DNA from: Acidobacteriota bacterium
Lineage (GTDB): Bacteria; Acidobacteriota; Terriglobia; Terriglobales; Acidobacteriaceae
NCBI GenBank assembly: GCA_003225005.1
Contig: QIAN01000125.1
Span: 1-37,978 of the forward strand
Direction: 5' to 3'
DNA length: 37,978 nt
Part shown: piece by piece, positions 17,181 to 26,121 of the stretch
How positions within the stretch are numbered: position 1 is the first letter of the stretch
Layout of the letters: each line of letters opens with the position of its first letter
Notes under the pieces: model-generated
The model's input: only the letters and a program-made list of their open reading frames with translations
Database searches by the model: none
What the model was told of the DNA's origin: nothing
Translations under genes and position numbers: made by a program

Positions 17181-18713
17181 GTGCTTCACCTGCTCGAAAC
17201 CCGACGCATTTTCATCCTGATCCTGGTCTCGGGCCTGTTCCTTGTAGGGGCGCGCAACGTCTCTGATCCCGATCTGTGGTGGCATCTCAAGACGGGGCAG
17301 TACATCATCGCGCACAAGACAGTTCCACACAGCGATGCTTTCTCCTACACGCGAGGCGGACAGCCTTGGGTAGCCCACGAGTGGTTGTCGCAACTTTTTC
17401 TCTATGGGCTCTATCGAACGGGGGGATGGGCGGGACTCATTCTGGTTTCTGCCGCCATCACCGCCGCAACTTTCTTCCTGCTGTATCTGCGTTGCGCCGA
17501 GACTCCATACGTAGCCGGATTCGTTACGGTTTGGGGAGCCATCGCCGGGGCGCCTTCCTGGGGAGTTCGGCCACAGACACTGACGTGGCTGCTGGTCAGC
17601 CTGTGGTTGCTAATTCTTGATCGCTCCAAAGCGAAGTGCCTCCTTCTCTGGTGGACGCTCCCCCTAATGTTGCTGTGGGTGAATCTGCACGCCAGTTACG
17701 CACTCGGCCTCGTCATTCTGGCATTGTTCATCGCTGCTGAACTTGTGGAAGTCTGGTTCGGACTTGTCGCCGTACAGCAGGCGCGCCCACATTTACAAGC
17801 ACTGGCGCTGACCTTCCTGTTCAATTTGACCCTGGTGCCGCTGAACCCGAATGGCGTCCGGTTGTATTCGTATCCACTCGAGACCTTGCGCTCTCGGGCG
17901 ATGCAGGATTACATCGTCGAGTGGTTCTCTCCTAACTTGCACAGTCGGGAATTCTGGCCGTTCCTCCTCCTGCTTCTCGGAACGATCGCGGCTCTAGCCT
18001 GGATCCCCCGCGCAGTCCGCGTCCACAATATTCTGCTGCTGCTCGGAAGCGCCTATGCCGCACTCTTCTCCATGCGAATGATTCCATTTTTTATCTTGAT
18101 CGCGGTCCCTATCCTTTCGCGGCAGCTCCACGACTGGATTGTCCTTAGAAAGTCCGGCAACCCTGAATTCGAGCCCGTAGGTCCGGCAACCAAGGCTCAC
18201 AGGACCCGCTTCTCGCCCAAATTATTGCTCAACACAGTGATTGCCACGGCTATGATTGTTTTCGTCTGCCTGCGAGTCGTGCGAGTCCTCGAACAGCAAC
18301 CCCTGGTCGAACAAGCACACTTCCCTGCTGGCGCCGTTGAATTCCTCAAGATGCACCCGACCGACGGTCCCGTCTTCAATCACTATGATTGGGGCGGCTA
18401 CCTGATTTGGAAACTGTATCCGGATGCGCCAGTCTTCATCGACGGACGTGCCGATCTTTACGGGGAGCATCTGCTGAAGCAATTCGCGGATACGTTTCAA
18501 CTGAAAGGCGACTGGAAACAGACATTGAATCAATGGCATGTGAAAACCGTGGTCGTACCAGCAAACTCTGCTCTCGCCGAGGCCCTCCGTCGCCAGGCCG
18601 GATGGACAATCAGCTATGCGGACCGGCAAGCGACCATCTTCACGGACACAGGTCGCGTTTTCACAAGTCATACAGCCATATCCGGTCAGGAACTAGCCCC
18701 GGAAGGCGACTGA
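17181..18713 (+). CDS. GT-C-like polytopic membrane protein with DPDLWWH motif
   Basis: The 510-residue protein has about twelve hydrophobic segments. The first outer loop holds VSDPDLWWHLKTGQYI and PWVAHEWLSQL, and the C-terminal soluble part holds YDWGGYLIWKLYP and FIDGRADLYGEH. These motifs mark a widespread, poorly characterised family of GT-C-like membrane proteins in Acidobacteriota, Chloroflexota and relatives. The paired Asp in DPD sits where GT-C enzymes have their catalytic acidic residue. It is not a close relative of the GT87 proteins next to it. A hairpin follows the stop codon. Sugar transfer is inferred from the fold class only. Confidence 0.7.
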   Translation: MLHLLETRRIFILILVSGLFLVGARNVSDPDLWWHLKTGQYIIAHKTVPHSDAFSYTRGGQPWVAHEWLSQLFLYGLYRTGGWAGLILVSAAITAATFFLLYLRCAETPYVAGFVTVWGAIAGAPSWGVRPQTLTWLLVSLWLLILDRSKAKCLLLWWTLPLMLLWVNLHASYALGLVILALFIAAELVEVWFGLVAVQQARPHLQALALTFLFNLTLVPLNPNGVRLYSYPLETLRSRAMQDYIVEWFSPNLHSREFWPFLLLLLGTIAALAWIPRAVRVHNILLLLGSAYAALFSMRMIPFFILIAVPILSRQLHDWIVLRKSGNPEFEPVGPATKAHRTRFSPKLLLNTVIATAMIVFVCLRVVRVLEQQPLVEQAHFPAGAVEFLKMHPTDGPVFNHYDWGGYLIWKLYPDAPVFIDGRADLYGEHLLKQFADTFQLKGDWKQTLNQWHVKTVVVPANSALAEALRRQAGWTISYADRQATIFTDTGRVFTSHTAISGQELAPEGD

Positions 18714-18718
18714 TCAAA

Positions 18719-18749
18719 CTCCAAAGCGGCCCGCTCGAGCCGCCTGGAG
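18719..18749 (+). terminator. Hairpin after the GT-C-like gene
   Basis: CTCCA (18719-18723) and GCGGC (18726-18730) pair with GCCGC (18739-18743) and TGGAG (18745-18749), giving a two-part, mostly G/C stem just after the TGA. No T-run follows, so termination may be imperfect. It separates the GT array from the Tad operon. Confidence 0.4.
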
Positions 18750-18844
18750 GTATGCAAGAAATTACGCCTATCGGGCAATTTGCAGGGTATTATGGTTTGT
18801 CGTTTTGGTTAATTCCACGAAGCTGACCGTAGTCGAGGAGATGC

Positions 18845-18860
18845 CGTTGCCCCGGCAACG
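18845..18860. repeat. Tight hairpin upstream of flp
   Basis: CGTTGC and GCAACG form a 6-bp stem around CCCG, 69 nt before the pilin ATG and within its probable 5' leader. It could stabilise the mRNA or be a protein-binding dyad. There is no further support. Confidence 0.3.
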
Positions 18861-18928
18861 ATGTCTGAAGTGCGCGTTGAGGTGGATACCGGTCAAGAAA
18901 GGCATCTTGGGAAGGAGGCTGGCAGAGT

Positions 18929-19090
18929 ATGGAACTTTTGCGGAGGCTTGGTTGTGACGAAAAAGGGCAGGATATCGCTGAATATGCCGTGATGCTCGCC
19001 GTGATTCTGGTGATTGTGGTAGGTACAGTGCGGCTCATTGGCTCCAACGCGAACAATGTATTCTCCCAGGTCGCCAGTTCGATTCAGTAA
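18929..19090 (+). CDS. flp: Flp/Fap-type major pilin
   Basis: This 53-residue protein is the structural subunit of a Tad pilus. The start is short and charged (MELLRRLGCDEKGQDIAEYA), with the Glu-Tyr pair of the Flp motif at 18-19, followed by a hydrophobic helix (VMLAVILVIVVGTVRLIG) and a short tail NNVFSQVASSIQ. Prepilin peptidase would normally cut after a Gly before the hydrophobic part; Gly13 in KGQDIAEY is the likely site. An AAGGAGG Shine-Dalgarno at 18912-18918 is the strongest in the window, fitting an abundant product. cpaB starts 94 nt downstream. No prepilin peptidase gene is in the window, so processing depends on an unlinked enzyme. Confidence 0.93.
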   Translation: MELLRRLGCDEKGQDIAEYAVMLAVILVIVVGTVRLIGSNANNVFSQVASSIQ

Positions 19091-19184
19091 GTTCTGCTGA
19101 CGCAGGCGAGGCGCTCTTGAGTTGCTTCGAGACCCTGTGTGTTGTCCTGGTCCGGTCTCGTGTTTGCCATTGTTGAGAAATGTT

Positions 19185-20036
19185 ATGAATCGTACTCGTC
19201 TGTTGATGATCGGAGTCGTGGCTCTCGCACTGGGAGCACTGGTAAGCGTCGTGGTGTACCGGAACTTGCTGTCGAAAGGTGGCGGACAACCTGGCGTCGA
19301 CGTGATGGTCGCCGCCGACGATTTGCAAGTTGGCGCCAGGGTCGAAGAGCACGACATTAAGATTATTAAGATCCCTGTTTCTGACATTCCGCCAACCGCT
19401 CCCCGCCGGAAGGCTGACGTTCTCGATCACGGCGTGATCCTTCCGATTGCCAAGGGAGAGTTCCTCTTGTCCGGCAAGCTGGCTGGAGAAAATGCTGGAT
19501 CTGGTTTGCCTTCTCTAATCCCACCTGGGATGCGCGCAGTATCGGTGCGCGTAAACGAGGTCGTCTCCGTCGCCGGATTCGTCGGCCCCGGAACTCGTGT
19601 GGATGTTCTCCTCACCGGCACGCCGGCCGGTAGCGCAGAGCAGCAGACCACCACCGTCCTGCAGAACGTCGCGGTGATCGCTGCCGGCCACACCCTTGAG
19701 CGCACACCATCGGGCGAGGCCCAAAACACTCCGGTAATTACACTCTTGGTTTCTCCCGACGATGCCCAACGCCTCACTCTTGCGAGTTCGGAAGGCCACA
19801 TTCAGTTGGTTTTGCGTAATCCGCTCGACACACGACAGGATGAAGTCGCGGCGGCCCGTACCGCAGGCCTTTACAAAGGCGTGCTTGCCCCTGCCAAGCC
19901 GACGACACATCCCCATCCGGCGAAGAAGATGGAATCGCCTGCCCCCGCTCCCACGGTTTACGGTGTGGAGGTGTATCAGGGCGACAAGAAGCCGGACGTT
20001 ATCAAGTTCCCCGAGCAGGGTGACGGACCCAAATGA
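19185..20036 (+). CDS. cpaB: Flp pilus assembly protein CpaB/RcpC
   Basis: From the ATG at 19185 the protein has 283 residues. An upstream in-frame TTG at 19122 would add 21 residues that look non-coding. An N-terminal membrane segment (about 6-25, LMIGVVALALGALVSVVVY) is followed by a SAF domain (about 40-110, VMVAADDLQVGARVEEHDI) and an RcpC-type region with RAVSVRVNEVVSVAGFVGPG and RVDVLL. The Pro/Lys-rich tail is followed by YGVEVYQGDKK. CpaB sits in the periplasm with the secretin. The last codons overlap the cpaC start by ATGA, indicating translational coupling. Confidence 0.9.
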   Translation: MNRTRLLMIGVVALALGALVSVVVYRNLLSKGGGQPGVDVMVAADDLQVGARVEEHDIKIIKIPVSDIPPTAPRRKADVLDHGVILPIAKGEFLLSGKLAGENAGSGLPSLIPPGMRAVSVRVNEVVSVAGFVGPGTRVDVLLTGTPAGSAEQQTTTVLQNVAVIAAGHTLERTPSGEAQNTPVITLLVSPDDAQRLTLASSEGHIQLVLRNPLDTRQDEVAAARTAGLYKGVLAPAKPTTHPHPAKKMESPAPAPTVYGVEVYQGDKKPDVIKFPEQGDGPK

Positions 20037-21526
20037 GTGCAACGGCGCTCGTCCCGCGCAGAACTACAAAGCAGCCCGCGTTTCGTCATGTGGAGAAAAA
20101 TCTGACGACGAACTTTTCGGCCGCACTACTGGGGGCAGTGTTGTACCTGTTCCTTCTCCCAGTAGCCGCGATATCCGAGGCCAGGGCACAACAGCCTGCG
20201 CCCGCATCTCCCGCAGGTGATGCGGCTCAGAACCCGTCTTCGGTCCCCACCGGCACCCAGACCACCACCCTTCCTCCGCAATCAGCACAGCCTCAAGGCT
20301 CCGCACCCCTGCGTGTCATGGTGGATAAATCGCTGCTGATTAACACCACGGAACGGCTGAAACGTATTTCTGTCACCGACCCGAATGTCGCGTATGCCAC
20401 GGTCATCACGCCCACTCAGATCCTGGTTCATGGACGCGCGCCCGGAGAGATTTCCTTACTCATCTGGGACGAACTGGAGCGTTCGCGTAGCTTCGATCTC
20501 CGCGTAGACGTAGACATCAGCGCCTGCGCGGAGGAAGAACGTCGCGTCTTTCCCGACGAGCAGATCACGGTCACGCCTTCACGCGCTGCTGTCGTGCTCT
20601 CGGGACACGTTTCCACCGAAGATGTGTCCAAACGTGCGGCCGAACTCGCCGGAGCCTACTCCAAGAACGTGGTAAATGTACTTACGTTTGGCCCCGTGGG
20701 CGCTCAGGAGGTTCTACTTCAGGTGAAATTCGCCGAGGTAGACCGCAGCGCATTTACACAGCTGGGCGCTAATTTCATCTCCACTGGCGCTGGGAATACG
20801 ATTGGGACAGCCACCACAGGTCAGTTCGGAGGATTCGGAAATCAACTGATAGGTCAGTCCGCAAGCACCGAAACGATCAATAACGTTTTGAACCTTTTTC
20901 TTTTCCGGCCTGATATTCACTTCGGAGCCGTTATTGAGGCATTGCAGACAAAGAACTTGCTTCAAATCCTGGCCGAGCCGAATCTGATCGCGGTCAACGG
21001 TAAAGAAGCCAGTTTCTTGGCTGGCGGTCAGTTTCCATTTCCGCTGGTCCAACCCGGTCAGGGATTCACGGCCGTTACAATCTCCTTCAAGGATTTCGGC
21101 GTCAAACTGCAATTCACTCCCATCATTATGCCGAACGGTAACATTCATCTGAAGGTTGCGCCCGAAGTGAGCACTCTAGACTTCAGCAATGCTTTGACCA
21201 TCTCCGGCTTCACGGTTCCAGCCTTGAGCACCCGCAAGGCGGAAACGGAATTTGAACTACAAGATGGACAGAGTTTCGTTATCGCAGGGCTGATGGACAA
21301 TCGCGTTACTGACATCTACAACAAGATTCCCGGCCTTGGCGATATCCCGATTCTAGGCAACTTCTTTCGCAGCAAGAGTCTGCAGAAAAACAATTCGGAA
21401 CTAATGGTTTTGTGCACCGTTCGTAGGATTTCACCCAGTGGACAAGCGCCAACTCCCCCCACGAATCCGCAGCCTTTTTTGAATCCTGAAAAATTCGATA
21501 AAACCAATCCTGCTAGCATTAAATAA
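20033..21526 (+). CDS. cpaC: Tad pilus outer-membrane secretin CpaC/RcpA
   Basis: The 497-residue precursor has a long N-terminus, a hydrophobic export segment (about 30-50) ending near SEARA, and a Pro/Gln-rich linker. A pilus-secretin N-domain follows (about 85-160: LLINTTERLKRISVTDPNVA), then a BON-like repeat region (ITVTPSRAAVVLSGHVST). The C-terminal secretin domain (about 290-475) contains the conserved NLIAVNGKEASFLAGGQFPF and the closing IPGLGDIPILGNFFRS. It forms the outer-membrane channel for the Flp fibre. Its start overlaps cpaB. A 168-bp gap to cpaE is the largest in the locus and may hold a second promoter. Confidence 0.93.
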   Translation: MSATALVPRRTTKQPAFRHVEKNLTTNFSAALLGAVLYLFLLPVAAISEARAQQPAPASPAGDAAQNPSSVPTGTQTTTLPPQSAQPQGSAPLRVMVDKSLLINTTERLKRISVTDPNVAYATVITPTQILVHGRAPGEISLLIWDELERSRSFDLRVDVDISACAEEERRVFPDEQITVTPSRAAVVLSGHVSTEDVSKRAAELAGAYSKNVVNVLTFGPVGAQEVLLQVKFAEVDRSAFTQLGANFISTGAGNTIGTATTGQFGGFGNQLIGQSASTETINNVLNLFLFRPDIHFGAVIEALQTKNLLQILAEPNLIAVNGKEASFLAGGQFPFPLVQPGQGFTAVTISFKDFGVKLQFTPIIMPNGNIHLKVAPEVSTLDFSNALTISGFTVPALSTRKAETEFELQDGQSFVIAGLMDNRVTDIYNKIPGLGDIPILGNFFRSKSLQKNNSELMVLCTVRRISPSGQAPTPPTNPQPFLNPEKFDKTNPASIK

Positions 21527-21694
21527 GGGGCATGCACAAGTGTTAAGATCGCGGCCTAAGCTTGGAAGCCCAGTCCCCTCTCACAGAATTGGGCGTTGCA
21601 CTTTCTAGGAGTGACTTTGGAGTAAAGACCGCAAGCAGGAACTTTCCGACCCGTTGTCGGCCTGCCATAATACAGAAAATAGCGTTTCGCAGTT

Positions 21695-22867
21695 ATGCCC
21701 GAACTTTCTGTAGTCATCGTCGCCACCGACAACGAACAGCGTACCGTGCTTCAGGTGCTGGTGGACGGAACCAGCGTCGCCCGGACGGTGCATACCTGCG
21801 CCAGTTTTCCCGTGGCTGCCGCCGACCCCATCGTGCGTCGCGTGCAGGCAGCAAGCCCCGATGTCATGTTGGTGGACATCCCAGCAGATAATCCCACTCC
21901 TGCGCAACGCGCGATTGAGCTTCTTCACCAGGAATTGCCCGATTCTGCCGTCTTCGCCATTGGAAGCCTCACGCATCCCCAAGTGATCGTAAATGCCATG
22001 CGGGCCGGGGCTCGTGAGTTCATTGAACGTCCCACGACCACTACGGATCTGCTGGAAGCGTTTGTGCGCCTTACCGCCGCTCAGCGTAGGGTCCGTCAGG
22101 AGGGCCCCCGAGGAAAGGTCTTTTCCCTGGTAAACGCCAAGGGTGGAAGCGGCGCCACGACGGTTGCGGTGAACCTAGCCTTGGCCTTGCACTCGGCCTA
22201 CGGAAATACTGCTTTGGTGGATCTGGCTCCCCTCGGCCACGCGGCGTTGCATCTGAACTTGAAGCCGCTGTTTACCGTCGCCGACGCCACCCGCAACCTC
22301 CACCGGATGGACGCCTCCCTGCTGGAAAGCTTCATGACCCGTCATGGTGGTGGTCTGCAACTGCTGGCCGGCACTAACGTCCCCGCGGCTCAGGAACCCA
22401 CATCCGCAGAGTTCGTGCGCCTGTTCGACATGCTGGCGACGCACTACCGTTACGTCGTAGTGGACACTTCCACGCGGCTTGACGCCGCGACCCGGTTGGT
22501 AGCCAACCTGTCCGAGTGTGTGCTGCTGGTAGCGCACACCGACGTGGCCTCGCTCTGGAGTGCCGCCCGTGTGCAACAATACCTGGGAGAGACGGGTAAT
22601 CGCGAGCGGGTGCGACTGGTTCTCAATCGCTTCCGCAAAGTCACTGGTTTCAGCGAATCCGACGCTGAGGCCGCGGCCGGAGCCAAACTTTTGTGGCGTG
22701 TTCCGAATCAGTACTTCGCAGCATCCGCAGCCATCGATCGCGGCATCCCGCTGATGGAGCACAGCCACACAGAGATTGCCCGCTGCTTTGCCGGGCTGGC
22801 GCAGGAATTGACACGAGACGACGCCGACGTTAAACGCGCCGCCTGGTCCCTGTTTAAGACGGTGTAA
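21695..22867 (+). CDS. cpaE: Tad pilus ATPase/localisation protein CpaE/TadZ
   Basis: The 390-residue protein has a degenerate receiver-like N-terminal domain (about 1-125, with VDIPADNP near the usual phospho-Asp position) and a ParA/MinD-type P-loop domain. The deviant Walker A reads KGGSGATT at 149-156, with Ala in place of the second Lys, as is common in CpaE/TadZ proteins. VVVDTS is the Walker B. In other Tad systems this protein places the pilus machine at a pole. A weak -10-like CATAAT precedes the gene at 21666. cpaF starts 6 nt after its stop. Confidence 0.9.
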   Translation: MPELSVVIVATDNEQRTVLQVLVDGTSVARTVHTCASFPVAAADPIVRRVQAASPDVMLVDIPADNPTPAQRAIELLHQELPDSAVFAIGSLTHPQVIVNAMRAGAREFIERPTTTTDLLEAFVRLTAAQRRVRQEGPRGKVFSLVNAKGGSGATTVAVNLALALHSAYGNTALVDLAPLGHAALHLNLKPLFTVADATRNLHRMDASLLESFMTRHGGGLQLLAGTNVPAAQEPTSAEFVRLFDMLATHYRYVVVDTSTRLDAATRLVANLSECVLLVAHTDVASLWSAARVQQYLGETGNRERVRLVLNRFRKVTGFSESDAEAAAGAKLLWRVPNQYFAASAAIDRGIPLMEHSHTEIARCFAGLAQELTRDDADVKRAAWSLFKTV

Positions 22868-22873
22868 GAATTT

Positions 22874-24169
22874 ATGGCGAATTTGCAGGGTTTCGAGCGT
22901 GCCGAATATCAGCAGGTTAAGGCTGATCTGCATCGCAAGATCCTCGACCGGCTCGATCTCGAGAAACTTGGCCGCAGTCAGGGAGATTCCGCACGCGACG
23001 AAGTACTCGTCGTCATTCGCAACGCGGTCAACGCTGAGGTCGTCCCTCTTAGCTTCGCCGAGCGGGAAAAGCTGTCGCGGGAAATTCTCGATGAGATCTT
23101 CGGATTGGGTCCGCTCGAACCCTTGCTCAAAGACCACAGCGTGTCGGACATTCTGGTGAACCGTTACGATCGCGTCTACATCGAACGTGCCGGCAAATTA
23201 GAGCTAACCGGGCTATCCTTTAAAGATAGCGCGCACCTGATGCAGATCATCGAGCGCATCGTATCGCGGGTGGGCCGCCGCGTGGATGAATCGTCTCCTA
23301 TGGTCGACGCACGCCTGCCTGATGGCTCTCGCGTCAACGCCATCATCCCGCCTCTGGCGATCGACGGTCCTTGTCTCTCGATCCGCCGTTTTGGACGCGA
23401 GCCCGTCACCGCCCGCAACATGATCGAGAACCACTCCCTCACGGAGGCCATGCTCGAGGTGCTCTCGGCCATGGTAAAGGGACGCTTGAACATCCTGATC
23501 TCTGGCGGAACCGGTGCCGGCAAAACCACTCTTCTCAACGTGCTCTCTGGCTACATTCCCAACTCCGATCGTATTGTCACCATTGAAGACGCCGCAGAAC
23601 TTCAGCTCAAACAGGAACACGTCGTCCGCCTGGAAACTCGTCCGCCCAACATCGAAGGCAAAGGATCCGTACGCCAACGGCAGTTGGTCATCAACAGCTT
23701 GCGTATGCGTCCTGACCGCATTGTCGTCGGTGAGGTTCGAGGTGAAGAGGCTTTCGATATGTTGCAGGCCATGAACACCGGTCACGAAGGCTCGCTTACC
23801 ACGGTCCATGCTAACTCGCCTCGGGACGCTTTAGCCCGAATCGAAAACATGGTTTCCATGGCGAACCTGAACATTCCAGAGCGCGCCGTCCGTCATCAGA
23901 TCGCATCCGCCGTGCATGCCGTGGTGCAAATCGCGCGCCTCTCGGACGGGACCCGTAAGGTGATTACGGTTTCCGAAATCACTGGGATGGACCGAGATCT
24001 GATTGCCATGCAGGATATCTTCGAGTTCGAGCGCCAGTCTGTCGACGAAAATGGCAAGGTGCGAGGCATTTTTCGCGCCACCGGCACACGGCCCCAATTC
24101 GCAGACCGCTTAGCTACTGCGGGCGCGCGTTTGCGTCCCGCGCTCTTTGAAGCCAAAGTCGAGGTTTGA
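22874..24169 (+). CDS. cpaF: Tad pilus secretion ATPase CpaF/TadA
   Basis: The 431-residue cytoplasmic hexameric ATPase powers Flp pilus assembly. Walker A is GGTGAGKT at 211-218. The Asp box is [12 protein letters not shown], Walker B is [15 protein letters not shown] and the His box is [14 protein letters not shown]. The N-terminal region (about 1-180) includes the all-beta platform-binding part with [19 protein letters not shown]. All catalytic signatures are present and the length is normal for the family. It lies between cpaE and tadB in the order seen in many Tad loci. Confidence 0.95.
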   Translation: MANLQGFERAEYQQVKADLHRKILDRLDLEKLGRSQGDSARDEVLVVIRNAVNAEVVPLSFAEREKLSREILDEIFGLGPLEPLLKDHSVSDILVNRYDRVYIERAGKLELTGLSFKDSAHLMQIIERIVSRVGRRVDESSPMVDARLPDGSRVNAIIPPLAIDGPCLSIRRFGREPVTARNMIENHSLTEAMLEVLSAMVKGRLNILISGGTGAGKTTLLNVLSGYIPNSDRIVTIEDAAELQLKQEHVVRLETRPPNIEGKGSVRQRQLVINSLRMRPDRIVVGEVRGEEAFDMLQAMNTGHEGSLTTVHANSPRDALARIENMVSMANLNIPERAVRHQIASAVHAVVQIARLSDGTRKVITVSEITGMDRDLIAMQDIFEFERQSVDENGKVRGIFRATGTRPQFADRLATAGARLRPALFEAKVEV

Positions 24170-24205
24170 AGGACGCTTCAGTTAGGTCGATAATAGAAAA
24201 TAGCC

Positions 24206-25174
24206 ATGTCCGCCTTGATCGCTATCGTGGTTTTCATCGTGGTCGCCGTCGGCGCCTTCGTCGCAGGCTCGCTCCTCGATCAGCGCAGCGCCCGCGCGCG
24301 ACTCATGAAGGAGCGCCTGGCCACCGTTCAAAAACCTGCCGAACGGGAGCCCGACGAAGAGCGCGCGGTCCTACGCGACGAAATGCTCAGCCAGATTCCC
24401 GCGTTGGACACTTTTCTGCGTCGCTCCGAGCGCGTTTCGGCCTTTCAGAAAACGTTGTCCCAGGCTGGCATGCAACTCCGCGCCGGCAACTTCTTAATGC
24501 TGTGCGCCGGGGCCGGAGTACTCGTCGCGGCTCTCGTATTTATCTATAGCCGGAATCCTGCGATTGCTTGGGCGGGGATGTTCATCGGCTTTGTACTTCC
24601 ATACTCTTTCGTCTCTTATCGGCGCAACAAACGTTTTGAGAAATTCGAGGAGCTTTTCCCCGAGGCCATCGACACTCTGGCACGCGCCGTGCGCGCTGGG
24701 CACGCCTTTACGACTGCTCTGGAGATGATTTCCGACGAAGTTGCGGAACCCGTCGCCGGCGAATTTCGCAAACTTTATGAAGAACAAAAGTTCGGCATGC
24801 CGGTTCGCGACGCGCTGGTCAACCTCACCGAGCGCATACCCTTGGTCGACGTCAAGTTCTTCGTCACCGCGGTCATGCTGCAACGCGAAACCGGCGGCAA
24901 CCTGGCCGAAATCCTGGACAATCTGTCGTACGTGATCCGAGAGCGCTTCAAGATTCAGCGCCAGGTGCGGGTCTATACTGCCCAGGGACGGCTCACCATG
25001 GCGCTGCTCATGGGTATGCCCCCCATCATCATTACTACTATGTTGATACTGAACCCAGGCTTCATTCGTCCGCTTTTTACGGATCCGATTGGACACGCCC
25101 TGCTGGTCGCGGGAATCGCGCTGCAAACGGTTGGATATTTTGTGATTCGGAAGATTATTCGGATCCAGGTGTAG
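24206..25174 (+). CDS. tadB: Tad pilus inner-membrane platform protein TadB
   Basis: The 322-residue protein has an N-terminal membrane segment (about 4-22), two central helices (about 95-135), a type II secretion F domain (about 150-275: LFPEAIDTLARAVRAGHAFTTAL) and a final pair of hydrophobic segments. TadB and TadC together form the platform on which CpaF acts. It follows cpaF by 36 nt and is followed by tadC after 2 nt, so translation of the pair is probably linked. Confidence 0.92.
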   Translation: MSALIAIVVFIVVAVGAFVAGSLLDQRSARARLMKERLATVQKPAEREPDEERAVLRDEMLSQIPALDTFLRRSERVSAFQKTLSQAGMQLRAGNFLMLCAGAGVLVAALVFIYSRNPAIAWAGMFIGFVLPYSFVSYRRNKRFEKFEELFPEAIDTLARAVRAGHAFTTALEMISDEVAEPVAGEFRKLYEEQKFGMPVRDALVNLTERIPLVDVKFFVTAVMLQRETGGNLAEILDNLSYVIRERFKIQRQVRVYTAQGRLTMALLMGMPPIIITTMLILNPGFIRPLFTDPIGHALLVAGIALQTVGYFVIRKIIRIQV

Positions 25175-25176
25175 GC

Positions 25177-26073
25177 ATGCCATTGATTCTCGCCATCGTC
25201 GTATTCGTGACCGTCGGGCTCGTGGTCTTTTCTTTTGCCGCTGCGGCGGTTGCGCCCTCCTCGGTGCTGGGAGCCCGCCTACGCGCGCTGGGAGGCCAGC
25301 ACACCCCGCAAGCAAAAGACAAACCGGCACTCAGAGAACGCCTGGAGCAGGCACTCGCTCCTCTGAGCAAGGCAATTCCCCTTTCCCCTGCCGACGTTTC
25401 GCGCACTCGAAGTTGGCTCATTCAGGCTGGCTTCCGCGATGCGCGCCACGTTACTTATTATTTTGGTTCCCGGGTTGCGCTGGCCTTTCTCGGCCTCGCG
25501 GGCGTGGTCTTGGTTTCGGGATTCAACAGTCTCTTCATGCTCGCCGGAGTAACCGGCATGGGCTTTTTCATCCCTCGCTTTGCCTTGAAACGCATGATTA
25601 AAAATCGCCAGCAGCGCATCCGCCTGGGTCTGGCTGACGCCCTCGATCTCACAGTGATATGCGTCGAAGCCGGACTCGCCCTCGATCAGGCCATGATGCG
25701 CGTCGGCCGCGATCTGCATTATGCCCACGCCGATCTTAGCGACGAGTTTCATCTGGTCAATCTTGAGATGCGTGCCGGAAAGCCTCGCGCCGAGGCCCTC
25801 CGCAATTTGGTGATCCGCACCGGCGTTGACGATATTCGTGCCTTGGTCACCACTCTGGTCCAGACCGACCGCTTCGGTACCAGCATTGCCCAGGCGCTCC
25901 GCGTGCACTCCGACTCTCTCCGCACCGAGCGCCGCCAACGCGCCGAAGAGCAGGCTGCGAAAACTACGATCAAAATGGTCCCTCCCCTGGTGGTATTCAT
26001 TTTGCCTTCCATCATCTTCGTGACTATCGGTCCCGCAATCATTGAGCTGATCCGGGAGCTTGGGCCGAAGTAA
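25177..26073 (+). CDS. tadC: Tad pilus inner-membrane platform protein TadC
   Basis: This 298-residue protein has the same arrangement as TadB: an N-terminal helix, a central helix pair (about 90-130), an F domain (about 145-275: LADALDLTVICVEAGLALDQAM, then GTSIAQALRVHSDSLR) and a C-terminal hydrophobic segment (VPPLVVFILPSIIFVTIGPA). It begins 2 nt after the tadB stop. It is the last recognised Tad gene here; TadD, TadE, TadF/G and a prepilin peptidase are absent from the window. Confidence 0.92.
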   Translation: MPLILAIVVFVTVGLVVFSFAAAAVAPSSVLGARLRALGGQHTPQAKDKPALRERLEQALAPLSKAIPLSPADVSRTRSWLIQAGFRDARHVTYYFGSRVALAFLGLAGVVLVSGFNSLFMLAGVTGMGFFIPRFALKRMIKNRQQRIRLGLADALDLTVICVEAGLALDQAMMRVGRDLHYAHADLSDEFHLVNLEMRAGKPRAEALRNLVIRTGVDDIRALVTTLVQTDRFGTSIAQALRVHSDSLRTERRQRAEEQAAKTTIKMVPPLVVFILPSIIFVTIGPAIIELIRELGPK

Positions 26074-26121
26074 CCGGGTCGAAGCAACAATCAGGGACAG
26101 AAAAGGAACCCAGGAGTATCG

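Noticed and set aside
18750..18928. Sigma54-type promoter for the Tad operon
   Set aside because: No TGGCAC-N5-TTGCA-like pair with correct spacing was found.
22175..23137. 320-codon minus-strand ORF across cpaE/cpaF
   Set aside because: It is antisense to two intact Tad genes and shows no domain.
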